DNA of 34,134 bases, taken from the NCBI RefSeq assembly GCF_025352645.1, contig NZ_JANXSO010000040.1, forward strand, positions 1 through 34,134, given 5' to 3'. This document shows, piece by piece, positions 15,949-24,478 of the stretch; the stretch's first letter is position 1, and every line of letters starts with the position of its first letter. This DNA is from Iodobacter sp. (GTDB lineage Bacteria > Pseudomonadota > Gammaproteobacteria > Burkholderiales > Chitinibacteraceae). The position numbers and the translations under genes were made by a program. The notes beneath the pieces were generated by a model. It was not told the DNA's origin. It ran no database searches and was given only the letters and a program-made list of their open reading frames with translations.

Positions 15949-16056
15949 CCCAATCCTATCAACTTAAGAAAAATATCACCGTAGGGCGGGGAGCAACATC
16001 GCTCGTGGGTTTCAGCCCCATTAGGAACCGCAGGTTGCTTAAGTTGATAGAATCGG
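15949..16056. repeat. MITE-like inverted-repeat element, copy A
   Basis: An element of about 108 bp has inverted ends, left CCAATCCTATCAACTTAAG (from 15949) and right CTTAAGTTGATAGAATCGG (to 16056). Its inside contains GTAGGGCGGGG. A second copy with the same ends and similar core is at 23829-23943. It has no coding capacity. Confidence 0.65.
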
Positions 16057-16307
16057 TATCAAATATCCCCATTGTATGAAGATAAGCAGAATAAACCTGC
16101 CCAAACTGATCAAGGTACTCTATTAAAAATAGCGTTTATTTCGCAGTATAGCGACGCGCTAATTGAAAAATAACTAAGGCGTGCAGAGGCCAAGGCAATA
16201 TAAATCAGAAGACTAGGCGGAAAGTAGATCAAGAAATCAAACCATATCCAGCAGAATAGCTGAACGATGACAACTACAAGTATTTTAGAGGGACTGAGCA
16301 TAAAAAA

Positions 16308-16344
16308 GCGTTTGTCACGACACCGCGACAAACGCCATTTTTTT
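16308..16344. terminator. terminator of the ubi operon
   Basis: A 9 bp perfect stem (16308-16316 with 16327-16335) has a 10-base loop. On the minus strand it is followed by TTTTTTAT, which fits the end of the DUF971-ubiE-ubiJ-ubiB transcript. It also has seven T on the plus side, so it can stop transcription from the left too. Confidence 0.75.
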
Positions 16345-16394
16345 AGTAGTAAAGCTAGCAGGCTTTACTGGCATAGCACTTAGCTTACTGCCAG

Positions 16395-17909
16395 CTATTT
16401 ATACCACCAAGTCAGCAATAATCCCGCCAACAGCGCTGCAATCACCCCCAGCAGCCAGTTGCGCTTTTTTTGTTCCCACATCAGGCCGCTATAACCTGCC
16501 ATCAATAGCTCGGTATGGTTTTGATCGAGCAGCTCGCCTAATTTACGTGGCAGCATGGGCAGTAAGGCGGCCCATTGCGGCGCTTCTTTTTTTAGATTAC
16601 GCAGCATGCCACGCCAGCCAATTTGCTCGTGCATCCAGCGCTCTAAAAACGGCATAGCCGTTTGCCACAGATCTAGATCTGGATCAAGCTGACGGCCTAA
16701 GCCTTCGATATTCAGCAGCGTTTTTTGCAACAGCACCAGCTGCGGCTGGATTTCTACATTAAAGCGGCGCGAGGTTTCAAATAGACGCAGCAGCACTTGG
16801 CCAAAAGAAATTTGCGACAGCGGCTTGTTAAAAATAGGCTCGCAAACGGTGCGTACTGCCGCTTCTAACTCTTCCACTCGTGTGTCTTTAGGCACCCAGC
16901 CCGATTCAATATGCGCAGTGGCAACACGATGGTAATCACGATTAAAGAAGGCTAAAAAGTTAATCGCCAGATACTGCTTATCGCTGTCTGATAAGGTGCC
17001 GATAATGCCAAAATCCAGCGCAATATAGCGATTATCCGCCGCCACTAAAATATTGCCGGGGTGCATATCGGCATGAAAAAACCCATCTCGAAACACTTGG
17101 GTAAAAAAGATTTCTACCCCAAAGCGCGACAGTTTTTTTAAATCCATTCCTGCTGCCAGCAACTGATCGATACGCCCGACGGGGATGCCATCCATCCACT
17201 CCATCACAAACACATTACGCGCACAAAAATCATAGAAAACTTCTGGCACCAAAAGCTGTGGAGAGTTTAAAAAATTACGGCGTAACTGGCTGGCATTGGC
17301 CGCTTCACGCATTAAATCTAGCTCGTCGTGCAGATAGCGATCAAACTCCGCCACCACTTCTCTGGGGCGTAAACGCTTGCCGTCGGCAGAAAGCTTTTCA
17401 AGTAGCCACGCCATAACCCCCATCAGCGCCAAATCAGATTCAATCACCGGCAAGATATCAGGCCGTAAGACTTTTACCGCCACCTGCTGGCCATTATGTA
17501 AACGTGCCTTATGCACCTGCGCCACCGAGGCGCTAGCCACCGGCGTGTGATCAAATTCAGCAAATAGTTCAGCCAATTTACGGCCTAAGCTCGCCTCAAT
17601 CACCGCCACTGCCGTAGCCGCAGCAAAGGGCGGCACATCATCTTGTAGTTTCGCCAGCTCATCGGCAACATCCAGCGGCATTAAATCGCGGCGGGTGGAT
17701 AAAACTTGGCCAAACTTGACAAAAATTGGCCCCAACTCTTGCAGCGCCAGCCGCAAACGAAGCGCCCTTGGCGCGCTCAGATCACGGCTAGAGAGTAAGG
17801 ATTGAATCAGCTTACCCAAGCCACGCACCCGCTCATGGCCGAGTAAAAACTCATCCAGACCATAGCCAAAAACCACACGGACAATTTTAATTAAACGAGA
17901 AAGACGCAT
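16395..17909 (-). CDS. ubiB: ubiquinone biosynthesis ATPase/kinase-like protein UbiB
   Basis: UbiB belongs to the atypical ABC1/ADCK kinase-like family and is needed for ubiquinone synthesis, as an ATPase at the membrane. The 504-residue protein has the family KxGQ signature in [13 protein letters not shown], then [10 protein letters not shown], the lysine strand [10 protein letters not shown], the catalytic loop [13 protein letters not shown] and the metal motif LDFGIIG. Two hydrophobic segments at the end (about 478-502) anchor it in the inner membrane. It closes the operon and is separated from ubiJ by 178 bases holding a long inverted repeat, unlike the tight spacing elsewhere. Its terminator is at 16308-16344. 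Confidence 0.95.
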   Translation of the reverse strand: MRLSRLIKIVRVVFGYGLDEFLLGHERVRGLGKLIQSLLSSRDLSAPRALRLRLALQELGPIFVKFGQVLSTRRDLMPLDVADELAKLQDDVPPFAAATAVAVIEASLGRKLAELFAEFDHTPVASASVAQVHKARLHNGQQVAVKVLRPDILPVIESDLALMGVMAWLLEKLSADGKRLRPREVVAEFDRYLHDELDLMREAANASQLRRNFLNSPQLLVPEVFYDFCARNVFVMEWMDGIPVGRIDQLLAAGMDLKKLSRFGVEIFFTQVFRDGFFHADMHPGNILVAADNRYIALDFGIIGTLSDSDKQYLAINFLAFFNRDYHRVATAHIESGWVPKDTRVEELEAAVRTVCEPIFNKPLSQISFGQVLLRLFETSRRFNVEIQPQLVLLQKTLLNIEGLGRQLDPDLDLWQTAMPFLERWMHEQIGWRGMLRNLKKEAPQWAALLPMLPRKLGELLDQNHTELLMAGYSGLMWEQKKRNWLLGVIAALLAGLLLTWWYK

Positions 17910-17955
17910 GAAGGCAACTTAGAATTAAATTGGGGATAGGGCAAAAAACCCAAAC

Positions 17956-18079
17956 CTTGAAGCACGGAGGAAAAGGAGAACACGGAGAAAGACAAAAAAA
18001 TTAAACAACAACTTCATAGTAAGCTATGAAAGGTTTTCTCCGTGAAACTCCCTGTCCTCTATGCCCTCCGTGGTTCAAG
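17956..18079. repeat. long inverted repeat between ubiJ and ubiB
   Basis: About 124 bp. The left arm has CTTGAAGCACGGAGG and then ACACGGAGAAA. The right arm has TTTCTCCGTG and then CCTCCGTGGTTCAAG, in inverted order. In the middle, TTCATAG and CTATGAA (18013-18030) form a small hairpin. The CACGGAGG...CCTCCGTG theme is a known kind of dispersed intergenic repeat in proteobacteria. It would fold as an extended stem in the operon mRNA. Confidence 0.65.
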
Positions 18080-18087
18080 ACTTGAGT

Positions 18088-18651
18088 TTATTCAGTATTT
18101 TTTTCACAGAACTGTAGCCGTTTTTCCAGCCTAGCCAACGCATCACGTAATTCATCGACTTCATTGCAAAACTGATTCACATCGCGCTTATGTGCCAACA
18201 GTGGGGCTTCGTCACGCCAGTATTCGGCCAAATTAACCACCAATCTTGAACCCATCGTGCCAGGGATACCGCCCACTCTGCCTGCAATGCTCACCAGTCT
18301 TTGCGTCGCCACATCACCAATCAGCTTGGATAATTCTTCTGCCGCATCCCAACGCAAGCCACTCAGCACATGGCCGATGCGGCTGCCTAGCTCGCCGTCG
18401 CCACTCAGGCGCACATGGCGGGCGGCGGCAGTTTTATCCCGCATGCGGTGAGTGAAAAAGCTTAAAGGCAAATCAAGCGTGGCTTCTGCTTCGGCCTTGC
18501 TTTCTGCCAAACGGCCGTCATTCATCAGTACCAGCGTTTCGCTCACCAAGGGTAAAGAAACCTTGATGCTACGGCCAGCAAACTGCGCCAGCTCCGCCCT
18601 ACTCGCTGCATCTTCTGCCAAAAGGCGATTAAGTACGGCAGCCAGTAACAT
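18088..18651 (-). CDS. ubiJ: ubiquinone biosynthesis accessory factor UbiJ
   Basis: UbiJ is an accessory protein whose SCP2-type lipid-binding domain carries ubiquinone intermediates in the Ubi complex. The 187-residue product starts with [21 protein letters not shown], then the SCP2-like beta section with LSFFTHRMRDKTAAARHVRLSGDGELGSRIGHVLSGLRWDAAEELSKLIGD. It ends in a helical coiled coil (DVNQFCNEVDELRDALARLEKRLQF). The start overlaps the ubiE stop by one base (TGATG). This ubiE-ubiJ-ubiB order is the same as in E. coli, which makes the assignment firm although SCP2 domains vary. Confidence 0.92.
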   Translation of the reverse strand: MLLAAVLNRLLAEDAASRAELAQFAGRSIKVSLPLVSETLVLMNDGRLAESKAEAEATLDLPLSFFTHRMRDKTAAARHVRLSGDGELGSRIGHVLSGLRWDAAEELSKLIGDVATQRLVSIAGRVGGIPGTMGSRLVVNLAEYWRDEAPLLAHKRDVNQFCNEVDELRDALARLEKRLQFCEKNTE

Positions 18652-19388
18652 CAGATTTTTATCCCTTTATGCAGGGCAACCACACCACCGGTCATATTAT
18701 GAAAATCAACGCGGCCAAAACCAGCGTCTTTCATCATTTGCTTTAAGGTTTCTTGATCTGGGTGCATACGTATCGATTCCGCCAAATACTGGTAAGAATC
18801 TGCATCGTTAGCCACCAGCTTGCCCATAAATGGTAGCAATTTAAACGAGTAGATATCGTAAGCTGGCTTTAAAGGAGCCCAAACTTTAGAGAACTCCAGC
18901 ACCAACAAGCGCCCGCCTGGCTTTAAGACGCGGCACATTTCGGCCAGCGCCACATCTTTGTGCGTCATATTTCTCAGGCCAAAGGCTACCGAAACACAGT
19001 CAAAATAATTGTCTGGAAACGGCAGTTTCTCTGCATCGCACTGCGCCACCGGCAATGCATAGCCCTGATCCAATAGCCGATCACGCCCTACACCCAGCAT
19101 CGAGCTATTAATATCGGTTAGCCATACTTGGCCGGTTTTGCCCACTTTTTTAGCAAAAGCTTTAGATAAATCGCCCGTACCACCGGCAATATCCAGCACC
19201 TTATCGCCGGCTTTCACACCACTGGTTTCAATGGTAAAAAATTTCCAGATGCGGTGTAAACCACCTGACATCAAGTCATTCATCACATCGTATTTTTTAG
19301 CCACCGAATGAAAAACCTCAGCGACTTTTTGCGCTTTTTCAGACTCATTCACCGTTTTAAAACCAAAATGGGTACTTGGATCAGTCAT
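18651..19388 (-). CDS. ubiE: demethylmenaquinone/ubiquinone C-methyltransferase
   Basis: UbiE adds the C-methyl group on the quinone ring using SAM. From the ATG at 19388 the protein is 245 residues. Motif I is [15 protein letters not shown], followed by the UbiE signatures [21 protein letters not shown] near the start and [18 protein letters not shown] in the middle. It ends in [12 protein letters not shown], typical of the family. The frame extends to a TTG at 19433, but the added residues do not match the family and a GAGAG ribosome site lies before 19388. It is 45 bases after the DUF971 gene and coupled to ubiJ. Confidence 0.96.
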   Translation of the reverse strand: MTDPSTHFGFKTVNESEKAQKVAEVFHSVAKKYDVMNDLMSGGLHRIWKFFTIETSGVKAGDKVLDIAGGTGDLSKAFAKKVGKTGQVWLTDINSSMLGVGRDRLLDQGYALPVAQCDAEKLPFPDNYFDCVSVAFGLRNMTHKDVALAEMCRVLKPGGRLLVLEFSKVWAPLKPAYDIYSFKLLPFMGKLVANDADSYQYLAESIRMHPDQETLKQMMKDAGFGRVDFHNMTGGVVALHKGIKI

Positions 19389-19433
19389 TTTTAAACTCTC
19401 ACAATATTTGTTCTTTAACTTTATGGCTGACAA

Positions 19434-19805
19434 TTAAGCCCGCGCAGCCCCTGCCAGCTCTAAACGCGCTAGATAATCTTGCCAGTTGGCTTCCTTATTA
19501 CGGCCCAGCTCATAGAGGTGGTCCCAAGAATACAGCCCTGAATCATGGCCATCATCAAATACCAATTTTACTGCGTAGTTGCCCACGGGGGCGATATCGA
19601 CAATATTGACGCCTTGCTTACCTACTTGCAGTGTGCCGGGCCCAGCGCCGTGGCCACGCACTTCGGCAGAGGGGCTAAACACCCTTAGGTATTCGCAAGA
19701 TAAATCAAAATGACAGCCATCATCAAAGTGAATCTCTAGTATTTTAGAGGCTTGATGCAGTTTAATTTCGCTGGGTTGCGGGGTTGTTGCGCTAAGTCCG
19801 GCCAT
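19434..19805 (-). CDS. DUF971 (GBBH-like N-terminal) domain protein
   Basis: A 123-residue protein made of the DUF971 fold, named after the N-terminal domain of gamma-butyrobetaine hydroxylase. The blocks FDDGCHFDLSCEYLRVFSPSAEVRGHG and VNIVDIAPVGNYAVKLVFDDGHDSGLYSWDHLYELG are characteristic. Stand-alone members often lie directly upstream of ubiE in betaproteobacteria, as here, but their exact function is not established. It is first in the operon with ubiE, ubiJ and ubiB. The promoter should lie in the 214-base divergent gap shared with phoB. The best match I see to a -35 there is CTGACA. Confidence 0.88.
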   Translation of the reverse strand: MAGLSATTPQPSEIKLHQASKILEIHFDDGCHFDLSCEYLRVFSPSAEVRGHGAGPGTLQVGKQGVNIVDIAPVGNYAVKLVFDDGHDSGLYSWDHLYELGRNKEANWQDYLARLELAGAARA

Positions 19806-20019
19806 TGGTAACGACGCTCTTGAATGAACCCTTGCATGATACCCCGCTTCAGGACTTTGCTGTCAGCAGCATGCAGGCTGTTAATTTACTTTTGAGTGTG
19901 AAAAATACGCCACTGTAATTTAAAATAAGACCACTTCTTTACGACTTGTAATATTAAAGACATATTGAGGCCTTAATCTTGCAACAAATGTGGAACTTTA
20001 TTCCGCGAGGTCAATCGCT

Positions 20020-20712
20020 ATGCCTGCAAATATTTTACTTGTTGAAGACGAACCCGCCATTCAAGAGCTGATTGCTTTCAATCTGTCTCAAGCAGGGCAC
20101 CATGTGATGCGCGCTGATTCTGCAGAAAGTGCGCAAAATATCGTCCGCAATGCCCTACCTGATTTGATTTTGCTCGATTGGATGCTACCTGGCATGACTG
20201 GGATTGATTTTGCTAAAAAGCTGCGCGCAGAAGAGCGCACTCGGCAGATTCCTTTGATCATGCTCACCGCCCGCTCGGACGAGCAAGATAAAGTAATCGG
20301 CCTAGAAACTGGCGCTGATGATTACATTACCAAACCATTTAGCCCACGTGAGCTGCAAGCGCGCATTAAGGCTGTGCTGCGCCGCCGCGCGCCGCAAATT
20401 ACCGATGATACCGTTGAAGTACAGGGCCTGCGCCTAGACCCTGCCACGCACCGCGTAACCGGCAATGGCGACACCATTGATCTGGGGCCAACAGAATTCC
20501 GGCTACTACATTTCTTTATGACCCACCCAGAGCGAGTGCATTCACGCGCACAATTGCTTGATCATGTTTGGGGCGATCATGTATTTGTGGAAGAACGCAC
20601 GGTAGACGTGCATATTCGACGCTTGCGTTCGGCGCTGGAATCAACCAGTTTTGATCGTCTAATCCAAACCGTACGTGGTACAGGCTATCGGCTTTCTGCA
20701 CATAATAATTAA
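20020..20712 (+). CDS. phoB: phosphate regulon response regulator PhoB
   Basis: PhoB is the OmpR-type response regulator that activates phosphate-starvation genes. The 230-residue protein has an N-terminal receiver with phosphorylation site Asp53 in [10 protein letters not shown], acidic pocket VEDE (9-11), and the switch residues in MLTAR and ITKPFSP. The C-terminal winged-helix DNA-binding domain runs from about 130 to 225, with [31 protein letters not shown] and [13 protein letters not shown] use the ATG at 20020 after GCGAGG. A frame from 19990 adds non-family residues. It is followed by phoR after 129 bases. I could not identify a clear Pho box upstream. Confidence 0.95.
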   Translation: MPANILLVEDEPAIQELIAFNLSQAGHHVMRADSAESAQNIVRNALPDLILLDWMLPGMTGIDFAKKLRAEERTRQIPLIMLTARSDEQDKVIGLETGADDYITKPFSPRELQARIKAVLRRRAPQITDDTVEVQGLRLDPATHRVTGNGDTIDLGPTEFRLLHFFMTHPERVHSRAQLLDHVWGDHVFVEERTVDVHIRRLRSALESTSFDRLIQTVRGTGYRLSAHNN

Positions 20713-20841
20713 GCCTAAGGTAAATACCAGGCCTCAAGCTGAGATATACTTACATAAAGCTTTTAAAGATAATTAGCTTAGAAACGACGAATGATTTATA
20801 GCCTTGCATGAGTAAGCGCTTTCCCTTTGGAACAAATCTAA

Positions 20842-22128
20842 ATGCTTTGGCTACGCTCTCTGATTCATTATTTGGTAATGGCGCTATTTTCTGCGGCAAT
20901 CGGTGGAATCCATGGCTTGCTATATGGCATGGCAACCGCAATTGGGCTGTTATCGCTATCGGTTTTGTACCACTTAATTAATCTTGGCCGCTTACACCGT
21001 TGGGTAGAAAACTCCCGCGTTGATAATGTACCCAGCGGTATTTTGATTTGGCAGGAAGTATTTGATCGGGTTTACAACCAGGTACGCCTGCAAAGCAAAA
21101 TTAAAGAGCGCCTCACCAATACGCTGGATCGTTTTACCAATGCCAGTGAAGCGCTACCCGATGGCGTGGTGATTTTAGATGAGCACGATCGCATCGAATG
21201 GTGCAATCGTTCGGCGGCGCAACATATGGCCATCAACCGCGTCAGCGATGTGTGGCAAGTAATTAGCAATATTGTTCGCCATCCTTCGCTGCGCGAATAC
21301 TTACGCAGTCAAGATTTTGCCCATCCGCTGGTTTTACATACACATAGGCCACAAGAGCAGGTGTTATCAGTGCAACTGGTTCCTTTTGATTCAAGCCGCA
21401 AGCTGCTGTTATCCCGTGATATCACCCAGCTTGATCGCGTACAAACTGTACACCGTGATTTTGTTGCCAATGTATCGCATGAGCTACGCACGCCGCTCAC
21501 CGTAGTGGGCGGCTTTATCGAAACCATGATCGATATGCCTGACACGGATGCCAATATACGTCGCCAGCATTTACAGCTGATGTACGATCAAACACAGCGT
21601 ATGCAACGTTTGGTTGACGATTTACTGACGCTCTCTCGCCTAGAAAGTGGCCAGCAAATGCGTGAGGAAGAAGTAGATATCCCACAGCTTATGCGCCTAC
21701 TCGCTGCCGAAGCCGAAGGCCTATCCCAAGGCCGCCATATTGTAGCCATTGGCCAACTCGACTCAATCCGTTTGATTGGCAATCACGACGAGCTGCATTC
21801 TGCCTTTGGCAATTTGGTTTCTAACGCGATTCGCTACACCCCAAATGAAGGCAAAATTACGCTGGCTTGGAATCTGGTTGACGAGCACGGCGTATTTAGC
21901 GTGCAAGATTCGGGCATCGGCATTTCCCCCGAACATGTACCCCGCCTTACTGAGCGTTTTTACCGAGTAGACCGTGGTAGATCGCGCTCTACTGGTGGCA
22001 CAGGTTTAGGCTTAGCCATTGTGAAACACATTATTCAACGCCATCAAGCTCAGCTGGTTGTGCAATCACAGGCGGGCATCGGCAGCCAGTTTGCGGTGAA
22101 GTTTCCACCACAGCGAGTCATTAAATAA
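20842..22128 (+). CDS. phoR: phosphate regulon sensor histidine kinase PhoR
   Basis: PhoR phosphorylates PhoB when phosphate is scarce. The 428-residue protein has two hydrophobic helices at residues about 6-48 with almost no periplasmic loop, as in classical PhoR. A charged linker follows, then a PAS domain (about 100-195, with PDGVVILDEHDRIEWCNRSAAQHM). Next are HisKA with His213 in FVANVSHELRTPLTVVGGF and an HATPase domain with NLVSNAIRYTPNEG, DSGIGISPEH and GGTGLGLAIVKHI. It is in one direction with phoB, and no phoU or pst genes follow in this window. No terminator is obvious after it. Confidence 0.95.
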   Translation: MLWLRSLIHYLVMALFSAAIGGIHGLLYGMATAIGLLSLSVLYHLINLGRLHRWVENSRVDNVPSGILIWQEVFDRVYNQVRLQSKIKERLTNTLDRFTNASEALPDGVVILDEHDRIEWCNRSAAQHMAINRVSDVWQVISNIVRHPSLREYLRSQDFAHPLVLHTHRPQEQVLSVQLVPFDSSRKLLLSRDITQLDRVQTVHRDFVANVSHELRTPLTVVGGFIETMIDMPDTDANIRRQHLQLMYDQTQRMQRLVDDLLTLSRLESGQQMREEEVDIPQLMRLLAAEAEGLSQGRHIVAIGQLDSIRLIGNHDELHSAFGNLVSNAIRYTPNEGKITLAWNLVDEHGVFSVQDSGIGISPEHVPRLTERFYRVDRGRSRSTGGTGLGLAIVKHIIQRHQAQLVVQSQAGIGSQFAVKFPPQRVIK

Positions 22129-22588
22129 CAGGGGTTAGCCAGCTAATTAAATCGTCCACGAAACACACAAAAATTACGAACTATAAAGCAGTGCCTAGTA
22201 AGCGGCTTAGCTCAGCTGATTGAATCGTCATTCCCGCGAAGGCGGGAATCCAGCCTTGCAGCGGTAAAAACGCTCAGAGATGACGATTTTCTTGCATTTA
22301 ATGTTTGAAATTATTTTTGTTGAGCTAGCTAGGGTCTGTTGACGTTTTATTCACAATTGCGCTGAGCGAGGAAACATAATCAGGTAAAGCTTTTTTCGTG
22401 GACAAAAACACACCACCAACACCACCTTCTGCAGCGCTTTTAAAACTTATCCCACTGTCAACCTTCATGAAGCTTAAAAAATAGTAATAATTATTGCGTG
22501 ATGACAAATGCTAAATCATGGGGGATAGGGGATAATTTGCTACTGAGCATTACTTTTCTTCTATCTCTTTATTTGAGGTGTCACCCCC
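22129..22588. other. intergenic region between phoR and tal
   Basis: These 460 bases include a dRS3-type repeat at 22230-22249. GTCCACGAAA (near 22157) and its inverse TTTCGTGGAC (near 22396) are spaced 240 bases apart. The string GGGTCTGTTGACGTTT near 22331 reminds me of insertion-sequence ends, but I cannot confirm it. An open stretch at 22325-22507 on the minus strand has no family features. I see no gene. Confidence 0.4.
22230..22249. repeat. dRS3-type repeat (ATTCCC-N8-GGGAAT)
   Basis: The 20 bases ATTCCCGCGAAGGCGGGAAT fit exactly the dRS3 form ATTCCC-N8-GGGAAT described in Neisseria, preceded by CGTC as often seen. In Neisseria such repeats are targets for filamentous phage insertion. 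Here only one copy is visible in the window. Confidence 0.6.
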
Positions 22589-23668
22589 ATGAGCAAAATC
22601 GCAGCCATTAAGCCCCTAGGTCAAAGCATCTGGTTGGATAATTTATCGCGTGGTCTGATTCAATCTGGCGATCTTGCCAAGATTTTGAAAGAAGACGGCA
22701 TTGTGGGGGTGACATCTAACCCAGCGATTTTCTTCAAATCCATCAGCTCCGATCCGCTTTACACTGGTGATCTAGCCGAATTAAAAAAACAAAACCTCAC
22801 AGCAGAACAACGCTATGAAGCGCTAGTGATCCCAGATTTACAAGCCGCTTGCGATGTAACCCGTGCCATTTACGATGAAACCAAGGGTAAAGACGGCTAC
22901 GTATCACTAGAAGTTTCCCCAACGCTATCGCACGATGCAGTAGGCACCATCAGCAACGCCAAGCGTTTGTGGGCGGCTATTGATCGCCCTAATCTGATGA
23001 TCAAAGTACCCGCCACCTCTGCCGGCGTAATCGCCATTGAAGAGCTGATTGCCTCTGGCCTGAATATCAACGTTACGTTGATGTTTAACCTGAAACACGT
23101 TGATGAAGTGCTCACCGCCTATATCCGTGGCCTAGAAGCCCGTGTTGCAGCTGGCCTGCCGGTAGATCACGTACACGCCGTAGCATCGGTATTTCTCTCC
23201 CGTGTAGACAGCCTGATCGATCCACAACTAGAAGCGCTTGGCACCCCAGAAGCGCTAGCTTTGCGTGGGACCGTGGCCAAATCATTTGTAAAAGTTTCTT
23301 ACGAGCATTACAAAAAGCTCTTCCACGGCACTCGCTTTGCAGCACTAAAAGCACTGGGCGCAAACCCACAACGCATGCTGTGGGCTTCTACCGGCACCAA
23401 AAACAAAGCCTATAGTGATGTGATGTACGTGGCAGATCTGATCGGCCCAGAAACAGTTAACACCGTACCAGACGCCACACTCGATCTATTCCGCGACCAC
23501 GGCGTAGCCGCGCTGACGCTTGAAACAGGAACAGACCAAGCCATCGCCAATCTGGCCGCGCTGCGCAAACTGGGCATTAACTACAATCTGCAAGGCGAGC
23601 AGCTACAAACCGAAGGCCTGAAGCAATTTGATGATGCCTTTGTAAAACTACTAGCTCTGACTGCTTAA
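22589..23668 (+). CDS. tal: transaldolase
   Basis: Transaldolase moves a dihydroxyacetone unit between sugar phosphates in the non-oxidative pentose phosphate pathway. The 359-residue protein is the longer bacterial type. It shows SIWLDNLSRGLI, VGVTSNPAIFFKSI, the active-site strand NLMIKVPAT with Schiff-base Lys139, and NINVTLMFNLKHV. Later come VASVFLSRVDSLID and RMLWASTGTKN. A GAGGTG ribosome site precedes the ATG. The ten bases just before the ATG are complementary to codons 39-42, so the mRNA start may fold. A strong terminator follows at 23682-23722. The gene appears monocistronic. Confidence 0.96.
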   Translation: MSKIAAIKPLGQSIWLDNLSRGLIQSGDLAKILKEDGIVGVTSNPAIFFKSISSDPLYTGDLAELKKQNLTAEQRYEALVIPDLQAACDVTRAIYDETKGKDGYVSLEVSPTLSHDAVGTISNAKRLWAAIDRPNLMIKVPATSAGVIAIEELIASGLNINVTLMFNLKHVDEVLTAYIRGLEARVAAGLPVDHVHAVASVFLSRVDSLIDPQLEALGTPEALALRGTVAKSFVKVSYEHYKKLFHGTRFAALKALGANPQRMLWASTGTKNKAYSDVMYVADLIGPETVNTVPDATLDLFRDHGVAALTLETGTDQAIANLAALRKLGINYNLQGEQLQTEGLKQFDDAFVKLLALTA

Positions 23669-23681
23669 TTATTTTTGAATT

Positions 23682-23722
23682 AAAAAAAGCACACCCCAAG
23701 AATATTCGGGTGTGCTTTTTTT
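23682..23722 (+). terminator. tal terminator
   Basis: A 14 bp stem AAAAAAGCACACCC / GGGTGTGCTTTTTT (23682-23695 with 23708-23721) followed by further T makes a textbook intrinsic terminator 14 bases after the tal stop. Confidence 0.9.
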
Positions 23723-23750
23723 ATCGACTCAATAAAACCACGACAACAAT

Positions 23751-23958
23751 TGTAAGGTGGGCACCCGTGCCCACGCGGGCAGTGCTCATTAACGTGCACG
23801 ATACCCATTAAAACCAGCACGTGGGCAGCGCCCCAACCCTATCAACTTAGCTATTTATCATAACGCATACACAAATATTGAATTATCGTAGGGTGGGTGC
23901 AACCCCTACGAATGGCCTATTGCTTAAGTTGATAGGATTGGGCTGCGCCCACCCTACA
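23751..23958. repeat. composite intergenic repeat (outer element)
   Basis: The outer ends are TGTAAGGTGGGCA (23751-23763) and CGCCCACCCTACA (23946-23958), inverse of each other with two mismatches, as in the element at 4648-4728. Near the left end GTGGGCAC and GTGCCCAC (23757-23774) form a palindrome. The stretch GTGCCCACGCG then GCA and TGCTC at 23767-23787 recurs at 30282-30302. A second type of repeat occupies 23829-23943 inside it. Confidence 0.6.
23829..23943. repeat. MITE-like inverted-repeat element, copy B (nested)
   Basis: The left end is CCCAACCCTATCAACTTAGC and the right end is GCTTAAGTTGATAGGATTGGG, inverted with two mismatches and the same as in copy A at 15949-16056. The core holds CGTAGGGTGGGTGCAACCCCTACG-type hairpin sequence (23887-23910). 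It is about 115 bp and sits inside the outer element. Confidence 0.6.
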
Positions 23959-23960
23959 CG

Positions 23961-24296
23961 TCAAGAAAGTTGTTTAGATTTACGCAGCAGCAAATAAACC
24001 AAATACGCCATCAACAATACCGGTAGCAAAGACAGCAGCGCCGGTATCATGCACGCCGCCACCACCACCACTCCAATAAACAATAGAAAAGCCGCAAGGC
24101 CTGCAAAGACAAAAAATAAAATGACACCTACCAATAATAAAACCGGTAAAGCAATCAGGGCATCTGCACCATCGGCGGCCCATTCCCAACTCCCATTGTC
24201 CCCAGTCATTTGAATATTTAAACCGTGGTTAAAATAATCCGCGCCCAAGTAAACGCCAAGTAACACCAGTAGCAATCCAATCAGTATATTTTTCAT
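23961..24296 (-). CDS. small inner-membrane protein of unknown function
   Basis: I do not recognise a named family. The 111-residue protein has an N-terminal hydrophobic segment (residues 4-20), then a short polar region with NHGLNIQMTGDNGSWEWAADGAD. Two or three more hydrophobic segments lie between 46 and 105, and a basic tail ends RKSKQLS. The polar region is likely periplasmic. GGGGCT lies before the ATG as weak ribosome site. It is divergent from the macroglobulin gene at 24479 (182-base gap) and its stop almost touches the repeat ending at 23958. Confidence 0.65.
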   Translation of the reverse strand: MKNILIGLLLVLLGVYLGADYFNHGLNIQMTGDNGSWEWAADGADALIALPVLLLVGVILFFVFAGLAAFLLFIGVVVVAACMIPALLSLLPVLLMAYLVYLLLRKSKQLS

Positions 24297-24478
24297 TTTT
24301 AGCCCCAGAACAACGCCGTTGGAATAAGACGAGTATCTTCCGTATTGGCGCAGTTTTAAACAGCAGAGAGACAGATTGTAATTTGTTGCGGCCAGAACGT
24401 GAAATATGCGGGGCGAGATGCAAAGCCATCGCTGCCTGCATATATACTGACATCATCCTTGCCTGAAGAGCAGCAATA

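Larger units (their letters stand above)
15750..16394. other. long intergenic region with a repeat and ubiB terminator
   Basis: This 644-base gap lies between copy 2 of the solute-binding protein and the end of ubiB. The left 150 bases are AT-rich with TATAAT-like sequences on the minus strand (15795-15800 and 15809-15814), suitable for the solute-binding protein promoter. A repeat element lies at 15949-16056 and the ubiB terminator at 16308-16344. The rest holds no gene that I can support. Confidence 0.5.

Noticed and set aside
16110-16331. 73-residue hydrophobic frame on the minus strand
   Set aside because: Its start is inside the ubi terminator hairpin and no Shine-Dalgarno sequence precedes the inner ATG. 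Hydrophobic composition from T-rich DNA is expected by chance.
18452-18811. 119-residue frame antisense to ubiJ and ubiE
   Set aside because: It runs over two well-supported genes and its composition is that of an antisense shadow.
19890-20019. Possible Pho box upstream of phoB
   Set aside because: CTTGTAATATTAAAGACAT matches the CTGTCAT direct repeat only loosely, so I do not call PhoB autoregulation.
22325-22507. 60-residue frame on the minus strand between phoR and tal
   Set aside because: No ribosome site, no family, low-complexity start. I considered an IS remnant because of GGGTCTGTTGACGTTT but could not support it.
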